In this document: positions 46,315 through 55,796 of the stretch, piece by piece
How the letters are laid out: every line of letters starts with the position of its first letter
How positions within the stretch are numbered: position 1 is the first letter of the stretch
Assembly: GCF_030317145.1 (NCBI RefSeq)
Contig: NZ_JASZYE010000001.1
Coordinates: forward strand, 558,001 to 622,000
DNA length: 64,000 nt
Direction of reading: 5' to 3'
Source of the DNA: Variovorax flavidus
GTDB lineage: Bacteria; Pseudomonadota; Gammaproteobacteria; Burkholderiales; Burkholderiaceae_C
Notes under the pieces: generated by a model
What the model saw: the letters and a program-made list of their open reading frames with translations, nothing else
Told to the model about the DNA's origin: nothing
Databases searched by the model: none
Program-made: the position numbers and the translations under genes

Positions 46315-47580
46315 TCAGCCTCCGCGACGCATCATGTCGAAGAACTCGACATTGGTCTTCGTCGCCTTCATGTTCTTGAGCATGAGTTCCATCGCCTCGA
46401 TCTCGTCCATGTTGTACATGAGCTGGCGAAGGATGCGGGTCTTCTGCAGGATCTCGGGCGGCAACAGCAGTTCTTCGCGGCGCGTGCCGCTGCGGTTGAG
46501 CTGGATCGAGGGGAACACGCGCTTCTCGTAGAGGCGGCGGTCGAGGTGGATTTCGGAGTTGCCGGTGCCCTTGAACTCTTCGAAGATCACTTCGTCCATA
46601 CGGCTGCCGGTGTCGATCAGCGCGGTGCCGATGATGGTGAGCGAGCCGCCTTCTTCCACGTTGCGCGCGGCGCCAAGGAAGCGCTTGGGGCGTTGCAGGG
46701 CGTTGGAGTCCACGCCGCCGGTCAGCACCTTGCCCGATGAAGGCACGACGTTGTTGTAGGCGCGGGCGAGACGGGTGATCGAGTCGAGCAGGATCACCAC
46801 GTCCTTCTTGAGTTCGACCAGGCGCTTGGCGCGCTCGATCACCATTTCGGCGACGTGCACGTGGCGCGCAGCGGGTTCGTCGAAGGTCGAAGCGATGACC
46901 TCGCCCTTCACCGTACGCTGCATTTCGGTCACTTCTTCAGGCCGCTCGTCCACCAGCAGCACCATCATGTGCACTTCGGGGTAGTTGGCGCTGATCGCGT
47001 GGGCGATGTGCTGCATCATCACCGTCTTGCCGCTCTTGGGCGGGGCCACCAGCAGGGCGCGCTGGCCTTTGCCGATCGGCGCGATGATGTCGATGATGCG
47101 GCCGGTGATGTTCTCGTCGCCCTTGAAGTTGTCGCGCTCCAGACGCATCAGTTCCTTCGGGAACAGCGGCGTCAGGTTCTCGAACATCACCTTGTGCTTG
47201 TTCGCCTCGGGCAGGCCGTCGTTGACCTTGTCGAGCTTGGTCAGCGCGAAATAGCGCTCGCCGTCCTTGGGCGTGCGCACCTCGCCTTCGATCATGTCGC
47301 CGGTGTGCAGGTTGAAGCGGCGCACCTGGCTCGGCGAGATGTAGATGTCGTCCGTGCTCGCCGTGAAGCTGGTGTCGGGACTGCGCAGGAAGCCGAAGCC
47401 GTCCGGCAGGATCTCGAGCACGCCGTCGGCGAAAACCTGCTCGCCGGCCTTTGCGCGCTTCTTGATGATCGCGAACATCAGCTCCTGCTTGCGCATGCGG
47501 CCGACGTTTTCGATCTCAAGCGCTTCGGCCTGCTTGAGGACTTCGGACACGTGGAGTGCCTTGAGTTCGTTTAAGTGCAT
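46315..47580 (-). CDS. rho: Transcription termination factor Rho
   Basis: 421 residues from ATG 47580 (AAGGGG site). N-terminal RNA-binding OSB domain ([17 protein letters not shown]), Walker A APPKSGKT, Walker [14 protein letters not shown]-loop and Q-loop ([19 protein letters not shown]) all conserved. RNA-dependent hexameric helicase that ends transcription. Its 187-bp leader on the trxA side is pyrimidine-rich, which suggests autogenous control. Confidence 0.98.
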   Translation of the reverse strand: MHLNELKALHVSEVLKQAEALEIENVGRMRKQELMFAIIKKRAKAGEQVFADGVLEILPDGFGFLRSPDTSFTASTDDIYISPSQVRRFNLHTGDMIEGEVRTPKDGERYFALTKLDKVNDGLPEANKHKVMFENLTPLFPKELMRLERDNFKGDENITGRIIDIIAPIGKGQRALLVAPPKSGKTVMMQHIAHAISANYPEVHMMVLLVDERPEEVTEMQRTVKGEVIASTFDEPAARHVHVAEMVIERAKRLVELKKDVVILLDSITRLARAYNNVVPSSGKVLTGGVDSNALQRPKRFLGAARNVEEGGSLTIIGTALIDTGSRMDEVIFEEFKGTGNSEIHLDRRLYEKRVFPSIQLNRSGTRREELLLPPEILQKTRILRQLMYNMDEIEAMELMLKNMKATKTNVEFFDMMRRGG

Positions 47581-47725
47581 GGAATGACCCCTTGCGGGGA
47601 AATCTGTCGAAAAACCAGGAGGGGGAGGTTTGGGGAGAGGCGAGAGATGCCTCACAAACCGGGGAACTCGAACCGGGAACCTGAATGGGCCGGTGATCTG
47701 TGGGGAATTATGACAGGAAAAACGG

Positions 47726-47756
47726 AAAAGCTGCCGGCGCGTTGCGCGCAGGCAGC
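47726..47756 (-). terminator. Rho-independent terminator after trxA
   Basis: On the minus strand GCTGCC-(T-GCGCG-CAA-CGCGC-C)-GGCAGC followed by TTTTCCGTTTTT, 12 bp past the trxA stop. A stable nested stem with a T-tract, separating trxA from rho. Confidence 0.85.
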
Positions 47757-47767
47757 AGGGGGTGCAC

Positions 47768-48100
47768 TCAGGCGAGTTGCTGGTCGATGAAGGCGGTGAG
47801 TTGAGCCTTGCTCATTGCACCCACCTTGGTGGCGGCAAGTTGGCCGTCCTTGAACAGCATCAGCGTGGGGATGCCACGAATACCGAACTTGGCGGGGATG
47901 TCACGGTTCTCGTCGACATTCATCTTGGCGATCTGCAGCTTGCCTTCGTAGGTGTTGGAGACCTCGTCGAGGATCGGCGCGATCATCTTGCAGGGGCCGC
48001 ACCATTCGGCCCAGTAGTCCACCAGGACAGGCTTGCCGGACTGGAGCACGTCGGCTTCGAAAGAAGAGTCAGAGATGTGTTTGATGAGGTCGCTGGCCAT
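47768..48100 (-). CDS. trxA: Thioredoxin 1
   Basis: 110 residues from ATG 48100, preceded by GAAGGA. Active site Trp33-Cys34-Gly-Pro-Cys37, cis-Pro in GIPTLMLF. General cytoplasmic disulfide reductase. Gene order trxA-rho is standard in Burkholderiales. Confidence 0.97.
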   Translation of the reverse strand: MASDLIKHISDSSFEADVLQSGKPVLVDYWAEWCGPCKMIAPILDEVSNTYEGKLQIAKMNVDENRDIPAKFGIRGIPTLMLFKDGQLAATKVGAMSKAQLTAFIDQQLA

Positions 48101-48192
48101 GGATGTGTCCTTCTGCGCGGAGAGTTTCGGTGCAGCTAAAGTGCGGGTCATTGTGACAGAAACCAAGTGTCGGCGTGGCCGGCGCGCAAGCT

Positions 48193-50781
48193 ATGGCCCC
48201 GATAGCCAAAGCCCCCCAACTACACCCCATGCATTCAATTGAGCGCCATCCGGCGCACGCGCTTTGGTGCGATCCGGCCCAGGGCATCGTCAGCCGCATT
48301 GCCCATGTCCTGTCCGAGCGAGGCCTGCACGCCGCGCGCACCGTCGTCCTCGTCCCCTATGCGCAACTGATGCAGGTGGCGCGCGGCATGTGGGTGGCCC
48401 ACGGCACGCCGGGGTTCGCGCCGCGTTTCGAGACCACGCGCAACTGGGCGCGCAGCGTGGGTGGCTTCGCGCCCGGCATCGACGACATCGCCTTCGACAT
48501 GGCGCGTGACCTGCTCACCGCGCAGTCGCTGCTGGCCCGAACCGGCTTTTCGGCGTCGCGCAACGCGCTGGCGGGGCGGCTGGTCGAGGTCGTGCAGCAA
48601 CTCGCGCCGCTGGCCGCCGCCGAGCATCCCGATGAACGCGCGGCATGGGCCCAGCGCATGGGTGACATCGTGGGTGCGGGCAAGGGCTCCGAATGGTTCG
48701 ATATCGAGAGCGCCCTGAATGGCATTGCGCTGGCATGGGCATCCACCTCCAGTTACGCGACCGACGTACTGCTCACGGGGAATGCGCTCTCGCAGGTCGA
48801 TCAGCTCATCGTGCTCGACGGCCTTCAGAGCGACCCGCTCACCCGAAAACTCGACGCCATGCTGGGTGAACGCGCCCTGCACCTGCCGCTTGCGACCTTG
48901 AATGCGCCGGCCTGCGTCGCCGATCTGCACGCGGCGTCCGATCCTGAAGACGAGGCGGAGCGCGCCGCGGCCTGCGTATTGCGCCATCTGGCAGAAGACC
49001 GCGCTCCCGTCGCGCTTGTCGCCACCGACCGCGCGCTGACGCGCCGCATCAGCGCGCAGCTTGCCGCGCACGGCGTGGTGCCTCACGACGAGACCGGCTG
49101 GAAGCTTTCGACCACGCGTGCCGCCGCGAACCTGATGAGCGCACTGCGTGCCTGTGCCCACGACGCGAGCAGTGACCAGGTGCTCGACTGGCTCAAATGC
49201 ACCAGTGGCTTCGACGGTCGCGTCGTCCTGTCGCTCGAGGCGCGCTTGCGCGATCGCGGCATGCGGGACTGGCGCAGCTGGTGCTCGTTGGCCGCAACCA
49301 GCGACAAGCCGCAGGATGCCAGGCTCTTGCCATTCACTGAAGCGATCGAAGTCCTGCGGGCCGCGCTCATCCGTGCCCGGCCGCTGGGTGACTGGCTGAA
49401 GGCAGCAAGGACATTGCTCGAGGCCACCGGCCAATGGGCTGACCTGGCCGCTGATGTGGCCGGCATTGAAGTGATCTCCGCGCTCTACCTGGACGCTGAC
49501 GACGGCGAGATGCGTGGCACGCGCTGTACGCTGGCCGAGTTCACCGCCTGGGTGCGCGATGTGCTCGAAGCGGCCAGTTTTGTGCTGGCTCCTGCGAGCA
49601 GCGAGGTCCCACAGGTCATCGTTCTGCCGCTACACCAACTGCTCGGTCGCGCCTTCGCCGCCGTCGTCGTACCGGGCTGCGACGACCAGCGCTTGCCTGC
49701 GTCGCCCGAGCCGCCGGGGGATTGGAATCCGGCGCAGCGCACCGGCCTGTCGCTCCCGTCGCGCGAGGATCTGGAAGCCGCACAGCGAGCGGCCTGGGCG
49801 ATCGCGATGCGCGCACCGTACTGCGACGTGCTGTGGCGGCAATTCGACGCCAGCGGCGAGCCGGTCCGACCCAGTCCCCTCGTGCAGATGCTGTATCTCG
49901 ATCATTCGGCGACCGATGCCGCGGATCCGCGCGAGCCGGTGCAGGTGGAGGCACGGCCGACAGCGCATCCGCAGCCCCGCGGCGAAGCGCTCGTGCCTGC
50001 CACCTTGTCGTCGACCGCCTACGAGGATTTGCGCCGCTGCCCGTACCGCTTCTTCGCCTTGAGACAACTCGGTCTGCGCAACAGCGACGAACTCGACGCC
50101 GAGATCGACAAACGCGATTTCGGCAACTGGCTGCATGCCGTGCTCGGCCATTTCCATGAAGCCTTGAAGGACGGTCCAACCACCGACCTCCAGGCTCGGC
50201 GCGCCATGATGGCCATTGCGGAAGACCTGGCGACCCGCGAGTTCGGCCTGTCGAAGGCTGAATTCCTTCCCTTCGCCGCGGCCTGGCCAGCCGTGCGCGA
50301 GGGCTATCTGGCCTGGCTGGCCGGACACGAGGCCGGTGAAGGGGCGGTGTTCGTCGAAGCCGAGCCGTGGAAGGAAGTGCCGCTGGGCACGGTGAAGCTG
50401 ATCGGTCGCCTGGACCGCGTCGACTCGACGCCCGACGGCAGGGCCTTCGTGATCGACTACAAGACCGAATCCGCGGACAAGACCCGCGAGCGCGTCAAGG
50501 ATCCGACGGAGGACACGCAGCTCGCGTTCTACGCCGCCCTGTTTCCCGACGACAGCTTGCGTGCCGCCTATGTCAACGTCGGAGAAAAGGCATCCGGCAC
50601 GCGAACCTTCGAGCAGGAAGATGTCGTGGCCGCGCGCGACGCACTGGTGGCCGGCGTGATGGACGATCTCGCCCGCATCGGCGGGGGGGCCGCGCTGCCG
50701 GCCCTCGGCGAAGGGCAGGTGTGCGAACACTGCACGGCCCGTGGCCTGTGCCGCAAGGATTTCTGGGAAGTTGCCGAATGA
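48193..50781 (+). CDS. AddB-like PD-(D/E)XK nuclease / inactive helicase-type protein
   Basis: 862 residues from ATG 48193; ATG 48229 is also possible and no start has a clear ribosome site. N-terminal and central parts resemble an inactivated superfamily I helicase. The C-terminal nuclease holds VIDYKTES (catalytic DxK) and four cysteines (RRCPYRFF and CEHCTARGLC) as in the AddB iron-sulfur staple. With the next gene it forms an AddAB-type double-strand break resection enzyme, the substitute for RecBCD in most betaproteobacteria. Confidence 0.85.
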   Translation: MAPIAKAPQLHPMHSIERHPAHALWCDPAQGIVSRIAHVLSERGLHAARTVVLVPYAQLMQVARGMWVAHGTPGFAPRFETTRNWARSVGGFAPGIDDIAFDMARDLLTAQSLLARTGFSASRNALAGRLVEVVQQLAPLAAAEHPDERAAWAQRMGDIVGAGKGSEWFDIESALNGIALAWASTSSYATDVLLTGNALSQVDQLIVLDGLQSDPLTRKLDAMLGERALHLPLATLNAPACVADLHAASDPEDEAERAAACVLRHLAEDRAPVALVATDRALTRRISAQLAAHGVVPHDETGWKLSTTRAAANLMSALRACAHDASSDQVLDWLKCTSGFDGRVVLSLEARLRDRGMRDWRSWCSLAATSDKPQDARLLPFTEAIEVLRAALIRARPLGDWLKAARTLLEATGQWADLAADVAGIEVISALYLDADDGEMRGTRCTLAEFTAWVRDVLEAASFVLAPASSEVPQVIVLPLHQLLGRAFAAVVVPGCDDQRLPASPEPPGDWNPAQRTGLSLPSREDLEAAQRAAWAIAMRAPYCDVLWRQFDASGEPVRPSPLVQMLYLDHSATDAADPREPVQVEARPTAHPQPRGEALVPATLSSTAYEDLRRCPYRFFALRQLGLRNSDELDAEIDKRDFGNWLHAVLGHFHEALKDGPTTDLQARRAMMAIAEDLATREFGLSKAEFLPFAAAWPAVREGYLAWLAGHEAGEGAVFVEAEPWKEVPLGTVKLIGRLDRVDSTPDGRAFVIDYKTESADKTRERVKDPTEDTQLAFYAALFPDDSLRAAYVNVGEKASGTRTFEQEDVVAARDALVAGVMDDLARIGGGAALPALGEGQVCEHCTARGLCRKDFWEVAE

Positions 50782-53700
50782 GCGCATACATGACTGCCGC
50801 CGCAGCCTACGAACACAACGGCGTCCACGTTTCGCGCGAGCGCTTCTATGCCATCGCCTGCGACCCACGCCGCTCGGTGGCGGTCGAAGCCTGCGCGGGC
50901 GCGGGCAAGACCTGGATGCTGGTGTCGCGCGTCGTGCGCGCCTTGCTGGAGGAAGGCGAGGGCGCCTGTGCGCCGCACGAGATTCTGGCAATCACCTTCA
51001 CCAAGAAGGCCGCTGGCGAAATGCGCGAGCGCCTGGATCAATGGCTCGAGAAGTTCGCCGGGCAACCGGTGGCCGAACTGGTGCCCGAACTGGTCATGCG
51101 GGGCATGGACCCGGCGGCTGCAGAAGCTGCCGCGCCGCGATTGCAGGGCCTCTATCGCGAACTGCTCGCCGGTGGTCGTCCCGTTCAGTTCCGCACCTTC
51201 CATGCGTGGTTCGCCGGCTTGCTGAGAAGCGCGCCGGTGGCGGTGCTCGAACGACTCCGGCTGCCGGCCAACTACCAGTTGCTGGAAGACGACGCCGAAG
51301 CCCGCGTTCGCGTGTGGCGGCCGTTCTATTCGGCCGTTGCCGCGGACGAAGCCGCATCGGCCGACTACCACGCGCTGGTCGCGACCCACGGCCGCTCGCA
51401 GATCGCCAAGGCGCTGGACGATGCCCTGACGCGCCGCGTCGAGTTCTCGCTCGCGGATGCACACGATGCGGTCGACGATGCGGTGACACCGATGGGCCAC
51501 ATGTACCCCGCGTTCGCGCACGCCGAATCGCCGGAAGACATCCTCCTTCACGACTCTGCATGGCGCAGCGCGATGCTGGCCGCAGCCCGTGCGCTGGGAC
51601 GTGCGAGCGCGCCGACCTTTTCGCGCAGGGGCGTCGAACTCGAACAGGCCGTGACTGAAGGCCAGGCCGCCGGCGTGCTCGATGCGCTGCTGACCCAGAA
51701 AGGCGAGCCGCGCAAGTTCAGCGAGAAGCTGGCGGGTCTCGACGATGTACGGGCCGCGCAGGACCGCGCATTGCAGTATTGCGCCGCGCAGGCGCAGCAT
51801 GAAGCCTGGCTTTACCAGCAGCGCATGGCGCGTCTCACGCGCTTGCTGAACATCTGCTTTGCGGAGGTCAAGGCCGCGAACGGCTGGGTCGACATGAACG
51901 ACGTCGAGCAGGCCGCGCACCTGCTGCTGGGCAACGCGGAGCTTTGGGGTTGGGTGCAGGAGCGGCTCGACGCGCGGGTGAGGCATCTGCTGGTCGACGA
52001 GTTCCAGGACACCAATCCGCTGCAGTGGCAGGCGCTCAACGGTTGGCTCGGCAGCTACGCGGGTGCCGGCGGGCGGCGTCCGGGTGTGTTCATCGTGGGC
52101 GACCCGAAGCAGAGCATCTACCGTTTTCGGCGCGCGGAGCCGCAGGTCTTCATTGCGGCGAAGCAGTTCGTCCAGCAGGGCCTCCAGGGCGATCTGCTGA
52201 ATTGCGACCACACGCACCGCAACGCGCAGGCGGTGGTCGGACTGGTCAACGCTGCGATGCAGGACGCCCAGCAGGCCGGTGAGTTCAGCGGCTTCCGAAA
52301 TCACACGACCGAGTCGCGCGTGCCCGGCCGGATTCGCAAGCTGCCGCTGATTGCCCGCGATTCGATCGGGTCTGTCGAAGTTGCCGGCGAGGTGGTCGTC
52401 GATGCCGACGGTGCATTGCCTTGGCGCGACAGCCTCACCACACCGCGCGTCCTGCCGGAAGAGCGCCTTCTGCAGAAGGAATGCGAACAGGCGGCGCGTT
52501 GGATTGCCGGGCGCATCGCAGAAGGCCTGGCGCCCAGCCAGATCATGGTGCTGGCGCGCCGGCGCAGTCGACTGGCCGTGTTGCAGGACGAACTCCGCAA
52601 GCTCCACATCGCCGTGCAGCAGCCCGAGAAGAACGAACTGAACGACGCCCCCGAGGTGCAGGACGTGGTCGCGCTGGTTGATGCGCTGGTCTCTCCGGAC
52701 CACGACTTGTCGCTCGCGCGAGCGCTGAAATCTCCCCTATGGGGCGTCGATGACGGTGCGCTGGTGCAACTCGCCCTGCGCCAGCGTGCGAGCCGTGCGA
52801 GCTGGTTCGACCTGCTCCAGGCGCCGGACTGGCCCGAGCCGCTCGCAGGCATCGGCGCGCGGCTGCGGAAGTGGCAGCAATGGCTCGGTACGTTGCCGCC
52901 GCACGATGCATTGAGCGCGATCTTTCACGAAGGGGATGTGCTCTCGAAGTTCGCTGCCGCCGCGCCCGCTGCGCTGCGCACGAGCGTGCTGGCCAATCTT
53001 CGCGGTCTGCTGGCCGCGTCGCTCGAACTCGACGGCGCCCGCTTTGCGACGGCCTACGGCTTCGTGCGCGCGCTCCGCGCGGGTGGCGTCCGCGCACCTT
53101 CGGTCGCGGTGTCCGATGCCGTGCAGTTGCTGACGGTCCACGGCGCCAAGGGCCTCGAAGCCCAACTGGTGCTGCTGCTGGACACCGATGCCTCGGCACA
53201 GCGCGCGCAGACCATGGGTGTGCTCGTGAAGTGGCCTGGCCATGCCGCTGCGCCCGAGCGCTTTGTTTTCATGGCCAGCGAAAAGAATCCGCCAGCGTGC
53301 ACGGTCGACGACCTGGCGGATGAGCAGGCGGCAAGACATCGCGAGGAGATCAATGCCCTCTATGTGGCGACGACGCGCGCCCGGGGCGAGTTGGTCGTCT
53401 CCGCTGTAGCCGCTGCGCGGCCCAACGCCCAGAGCTGGTGGGCGCGGTTGGAAGGGCGCTGCGAGCTGGTTGATGACGTGGCGGGCACTGCCACCGTCGC
53501 TTCTCCCCATGTTCCCGTCGCATTCCAGATGCTGCGCTTGCCTGAGCCGATGGTGGCTTCGGCGGCGCGGCCTGTGGCGCTCACGGCCCGCGATGTCGAT
53601 ACGCGGGCGTCCGCCCTGGGGCAGGCCATGCATCGGCTGCTCGAATGGGCGCAGCCCGGCGCTGCCTTGCCGGTCGGGCATCTGCGCGCCGCGGCGCGTG

Positions 53701-54047
53701 AGTTTTCGCTCGACCTGCAGGCCACGCGAGCCGCGGCGGTCCTGGCGCAACGTATCCGTTCCGGCAAGGGCGCCTGGGTATGGGACAGCGCGTCGCTCGA
53801 CTGGCACGGCAACGAGGTCACGCTGATCCACGAAGGGCAGACGCTGCGGATCGATCGCCTGGTCCGGCATCGCGAGAGCGGTGCGTGGTGGGTCTTCGAC
53901 TACAAGTCCGCGGCCCGACCCGAACGCGACGCGAGCCTGATCGCACAACTCACCCGCTACCGCGATGCGGTGCAACAAGCCTACCCGGGCGAGACGGTGC
54001 GCGCCGCGTTCCTGACCGGGCAGGGCGAACTGGTCACACTCGAATGA
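50778..54047 (+). CDS. AddA-like UvrD/REP helicase-nuclease
   Basis: 1089 residues; start ATG 50778 overlaps the previous stop (ATGA). Superfamily I helicase motifs: Walker A ACAGAGKT (38-45), ITFTKKAAGEMRERL, motif II LLVDEFQDTNPLQW, motif III GDPKQSIYRFRRAEP, motif V/VI LLTVHGAKGLEAQLV and LYVATTRARGELV. A C-terminal PD-(D/E)XK nuclease ends with WWVFDYKSAA. Partner of the preceding AddB-like protein in recombination repair. Confidence 0.9.
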   Translation: MSAYMTAAAAYEHNGVHVSRERFYAIACDPRRSVAVEACAGAGKTWMLVSRVVRALLEEGEGACAPHEILAITFTKKAAGEMRERLDQWLEKFAGQPVAELVPELVMRGMDPAAAEAAAPRLQGLYRELLAGGRPVQFRTFHAWFAGLLRSAPVAVLERLRLPANYQLLEDDAEARVRVWRPFYSAVAADEAASADYHALVATHGRSQIAKALDDALTRRVEFSLADAHDAVDDAVTPMGHMYPAFAHAESPEDILLHDSAWRSAMLAAARALGRASAPTFSRRGVELEQAVTEGQAAGVLDALLTQKGEPRKFSEKLAGLDDVRAAQDRALQYCAAQAQHEAWLYQQRMARLTRLLNICFAEVKAANGWVDMNDVEQAAHLLLGNAELWGWVQERLDARVRHLLVDEFQDTNPLQWQALNGWLGSYAGAGGRRPGVFIVGDPKQSIYRFRRAEPQVFIAAKQFVQQGLQGDLLNCDHTHRNAQAVVGLVNAAMQDAQQAGEFSGFRNHTTESRVPGRIRKLPLIARDSIGSVEVAGEVVVDADGALPWRDSLTTPRVLPEERLLQKECEQAARWIAGRIAEGLAPSQIMVLARRRSRLAVLQDELRKLHIAVQQPEKNELNDAPEVQDVVALVDALVSPDHDLSLARALKSPLWGVDDGALVQLALRQRASRASWFDLLQAPDWPEPLAGIGARLRKWQQWLGTLPPHDALSAIFHEGDVLSKFAAAAPAALRTSVLANLRGLLAASLELDGARFATAYGFVRALRAGGVRAPSVAVSDAVQLLTVHGAKGLEAQLVLLLDTDASAQRAQTMGVLVKWPGHAAAPERFVFMASEKNPPACTVDDLADEQAARHREEINALYVATTRARGELVVSAVAAARPNAQSWWARLEGRCELVDDVAGTATVASPHVPVAFQMLRLPEPMVASAARPVALTARDVDTRASALGQAMHRLLEWAQPGAALPVGHLRAAAREFSLDLQATRAAAVLAQRIRSGKGAWVWDSASLDWHGNEVTLIHEGQTLRIDRLVRHRESGAWWVFDYKSAARPERDASLIAQLTRYRDAVQQAYPGETVRAAFLTGQGELVTLE

Positions 54048-55282
54048 AAAAAGAAAAAAGAGTCGCCGTCGTCGGCGGCGGCCCCGCCGGATTGATGGCG
54101 GCCGAAGTCCTCAGCACACAGGGTGTGCAGGTGCACCTCTACGACGCCATGCCTTCCGTCGGGCGCAAATTCCTGCTCGCTGGGCGCGGCGGCCTGAACC
54201 TCACGCATTCGGAGCCCTTCGACGTCTTTGCCGGCCGCTTCGGCGAGCGCCGCGCACAGATCGAACCGCTGCTTCGCCGCCTCGGGCCCGAGGCGCTCTG
54301 CGAGTGGGCGCACGGCCTGGGTGTCGAGACTTTCGTCGGCACCTCCGGCCGCGTGTTTCCCAAGGACATGAAGGCCGCGCCGCTGTTGCGCGCATGGCTG
54401 CACCGCTTGCGGCAGGCCGGCGTGCAATTCCACATGCGGCACCGGTGGCTCGGCTGGTCCGATGCCGCGGAGCCTGCGACCGCGCTGCGCTTTGCGACCG
54501 CTGCTGGCGAGGTGGCGGCGTCTTTCGATGCCGTCGTCTTCGCGCTGGGCGGGGCGAGTTGGTCCCGGCTTGGGTCCGACGGCGCCTGGGTGCCCTGGGT
54601 GTCCGAACGCGGGGTGCAAGTCGCGCCCCTCGAGCCGGCCAACTGCGGCTTCGACTTGCAGTGGACGCCGTTTTTCGCCGAGCGCTTTGCAGGCATGCCC
54701 TTCAAGTCGGTCGCCATCTCGTTTGCAGATTCGGGAGGCCATCGCTTCGCGCGGAAGGGCGAGTTCGTCGCCACAGCGACCGGCGTCGAAGGCAGCCTGA
54801 TCTACGCGGCCTCGGCGTTGCTGCGCGATGAAATCGCCTCCCATGGAAGCGCCACTTTGTTGCTCGATTTGCTACCCGATCGCAGCGTGGAGCAGGTACG
54901 CGCCGCGGTGTTGCATCCACGCGGCTCGCGTTCCATCGCCAGTCACCTGAAAAGCCGGCTCGGGCTGGAGGGCATCAAGACCGGCGTGCTGCACGAAGTG
55001 CTCTCGCGCGACGAAATGCACCTCGCCGAAAAACTGGCCGAAACGATCAAGGCCGTGCCGCTTCGTCTGGTCGCCCCAAGGCCTATCGACGAGGCGATCA
55101 GCACCGCGGGCGGCGTTCGCTTCGATGCGCTGGACGACAAGCTGATGAGCACCGCGCTGCCCGGGGTCTTTTTCGCCGGCGAGATGCTGGATTGGGAAGC
55201 GCCGACCGGCGGCTATCTCCTGACCGCGTCCATGGCCTCGGGCGCCGCCGCTGCACGAGGTGTGCTCAACCGTTTCGCGTAG
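54044..55282 (+). CDS. HI0933/YhiN-family flavoprotein
   Basis: 412 residues; ATG 54044 overlaps the helicase stop. FAD-binding start VAVVGGGPAGLMAAEVL, then GRKFLLAGRGGLNLTHSEP and the C-terminal FFAGEMLDWEAPTGGYLLTASMASG typical of the NAD(P)/FAD-dependent HI0933-like family. The enzymatic role of this subfamily is not known; it is co-transcribed with the nuclease genes. Confidence 0.88.
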   Translation: MKKEKRVAVVGGGPAGLMAAEVLSTQGVQVHLYDAMPSVGRKFLLAGRGGLNLTHSEPFDVFAGRFGERRAQIEPLLRRLGPEALCEWAHGLGVETFVGTSGRVFPKDMKAAPLLRAWLHRLRQAGVQFHMRHRWLGWSDAAEPATALRFATAAGEVAASFDAVVFALGGASWSRLGSDGAWVPWVSERGVQVAPLEPANCGFDLQWTPFFAERFAGMPFKSVAISFADSGGHRFARKGEFVATATGVEGSLIYAASALLRDEIASHGSATLLLDLLPDRSVEQVRAAVLHPRGSRSIASHLKSRLGLEGIKTGVLHEVLSRDEMHLAEKLAETIKAVPLRLVAPRPIDEAISTAGGVRFDALDDKLMSTALPGVFFAGEMLDWEAPTGGYLLTASMASGAAAARGVLNRFA

Positions 55283-55307
55283 CGGCTGAAGGGATTTTCG
55301 GACGGCC

Positions 55308-55493
55308 TCAGCGCCGCACTTCCCAGTGCCGCGCCGTGGTGGCGATGATGCGCGCCGCATGGCCCCTGAGATCGTCACTCCCGCCTCTCTCCTGTGAAAC
55401 AGGAAACGGCCAGGATGAACGCCTGACGATGTGCGGCCGGGGTGTGAACGGAAGCACCCGCGCGGCGGCCGGAGTAGGAAAGGAAGGGGTCAT
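55308..55493 (-). CDS. Small ORF downstream of a LexA box, unknown function
   Basis: 61 codons from ATG 55493, with GAGG eight bases upstream. The -10-like TAGAAT (55528-55533) and a perfect LexA box overlap the promoter region 48 bp upstream, and there is no other gene for the box to control. Predicted product is basic, Pro/Arg-rich, ending RHWEVRR; no family recognised. Codon use is only mildly coding-like, so it could also be an untranslated SOS RNA. Confidence 0.45.
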   Translation of the reverse strand: MTPSFPTPAAARVLPFTPRPHIVRRSSWPFPVSQERGGSDDLRGHAARIIATTARHWEVRR

Positions 55494-55540
55494 GCTGTCG
55501 CCTCGATCTTGTTCTTGGGGACGACGAATTCTACTTCAAA

Positions 55541-55560
55541 TACTGTATTTACATACAGTA
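55541..55560 (-). promoter_or_regulatory. LexA (SOS) box
   Basis: TACTGTATTTACATACAGTA matches the proteobacterial LexA consensus CTGT-N8-ACAG; symmetry extends to 11-bp arms (55538-55563). A -10-like TAGAAT on the minus strand lies 7 bp beyond the extended palindrome. The rest of 55283-55674 shows nothing else I can support except a GTGAG/CTCAC hairpin near 55637-55658 downstream of ffs. Confidence 0.85.
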
Positions 55561-55674
55561 TTTGAGCCCGCTCCAAAGCGCGGATGAAATGCGCGAGCGA
55601 TGGAGAAGAGACTCGGGCGCTTGCCCTTGGGACGCGCGTGAGCTATCGAAAACTCACGGCTTATGGATTGTTAG

Positions 55675-55774
55675 GTTGACGAGCCTTACCCCCGGCACTG
55701 ACTACGCAGTTAGGGCTGCTTGGTTCCCCACCTGACCCGGTTGGCCACTTCACCATGCGGGGAGGCCCGTCAAC
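55675..55774 (-). ncRNA. ffs: Signal recognition particle 4.5S RNA
   Basis: About 100 nt on the minus strand whose ends pair (GTTGACGGGCC with GGCTCGTCAAC). The apical domain reads GGTCAGGT-GG-GGAA-CC-AAGCAGCC, the SRP symmetric/asymmetric loop pattern with a GGAA tetraloop. The two pairs under the tetraloop are G-C here where E. coli has C-G, a compensating change. It binds Ffh for co-translational targeting. Exact ends are judged from base pairing. Confidence 0.88.
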
Positions 55775-55796
55775 CGAGGATTGTAGGCCACTCGCG

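Noticed and set aside
55429..55587. ATG reading MCGR on the plus strand, like the catalytic N-terminus of YedK/HMCES proteins, close to a LexA box
   Set aside because: Only the first four residues match; the rest lacks any SRAP motif and the frame ends after 52 codons.
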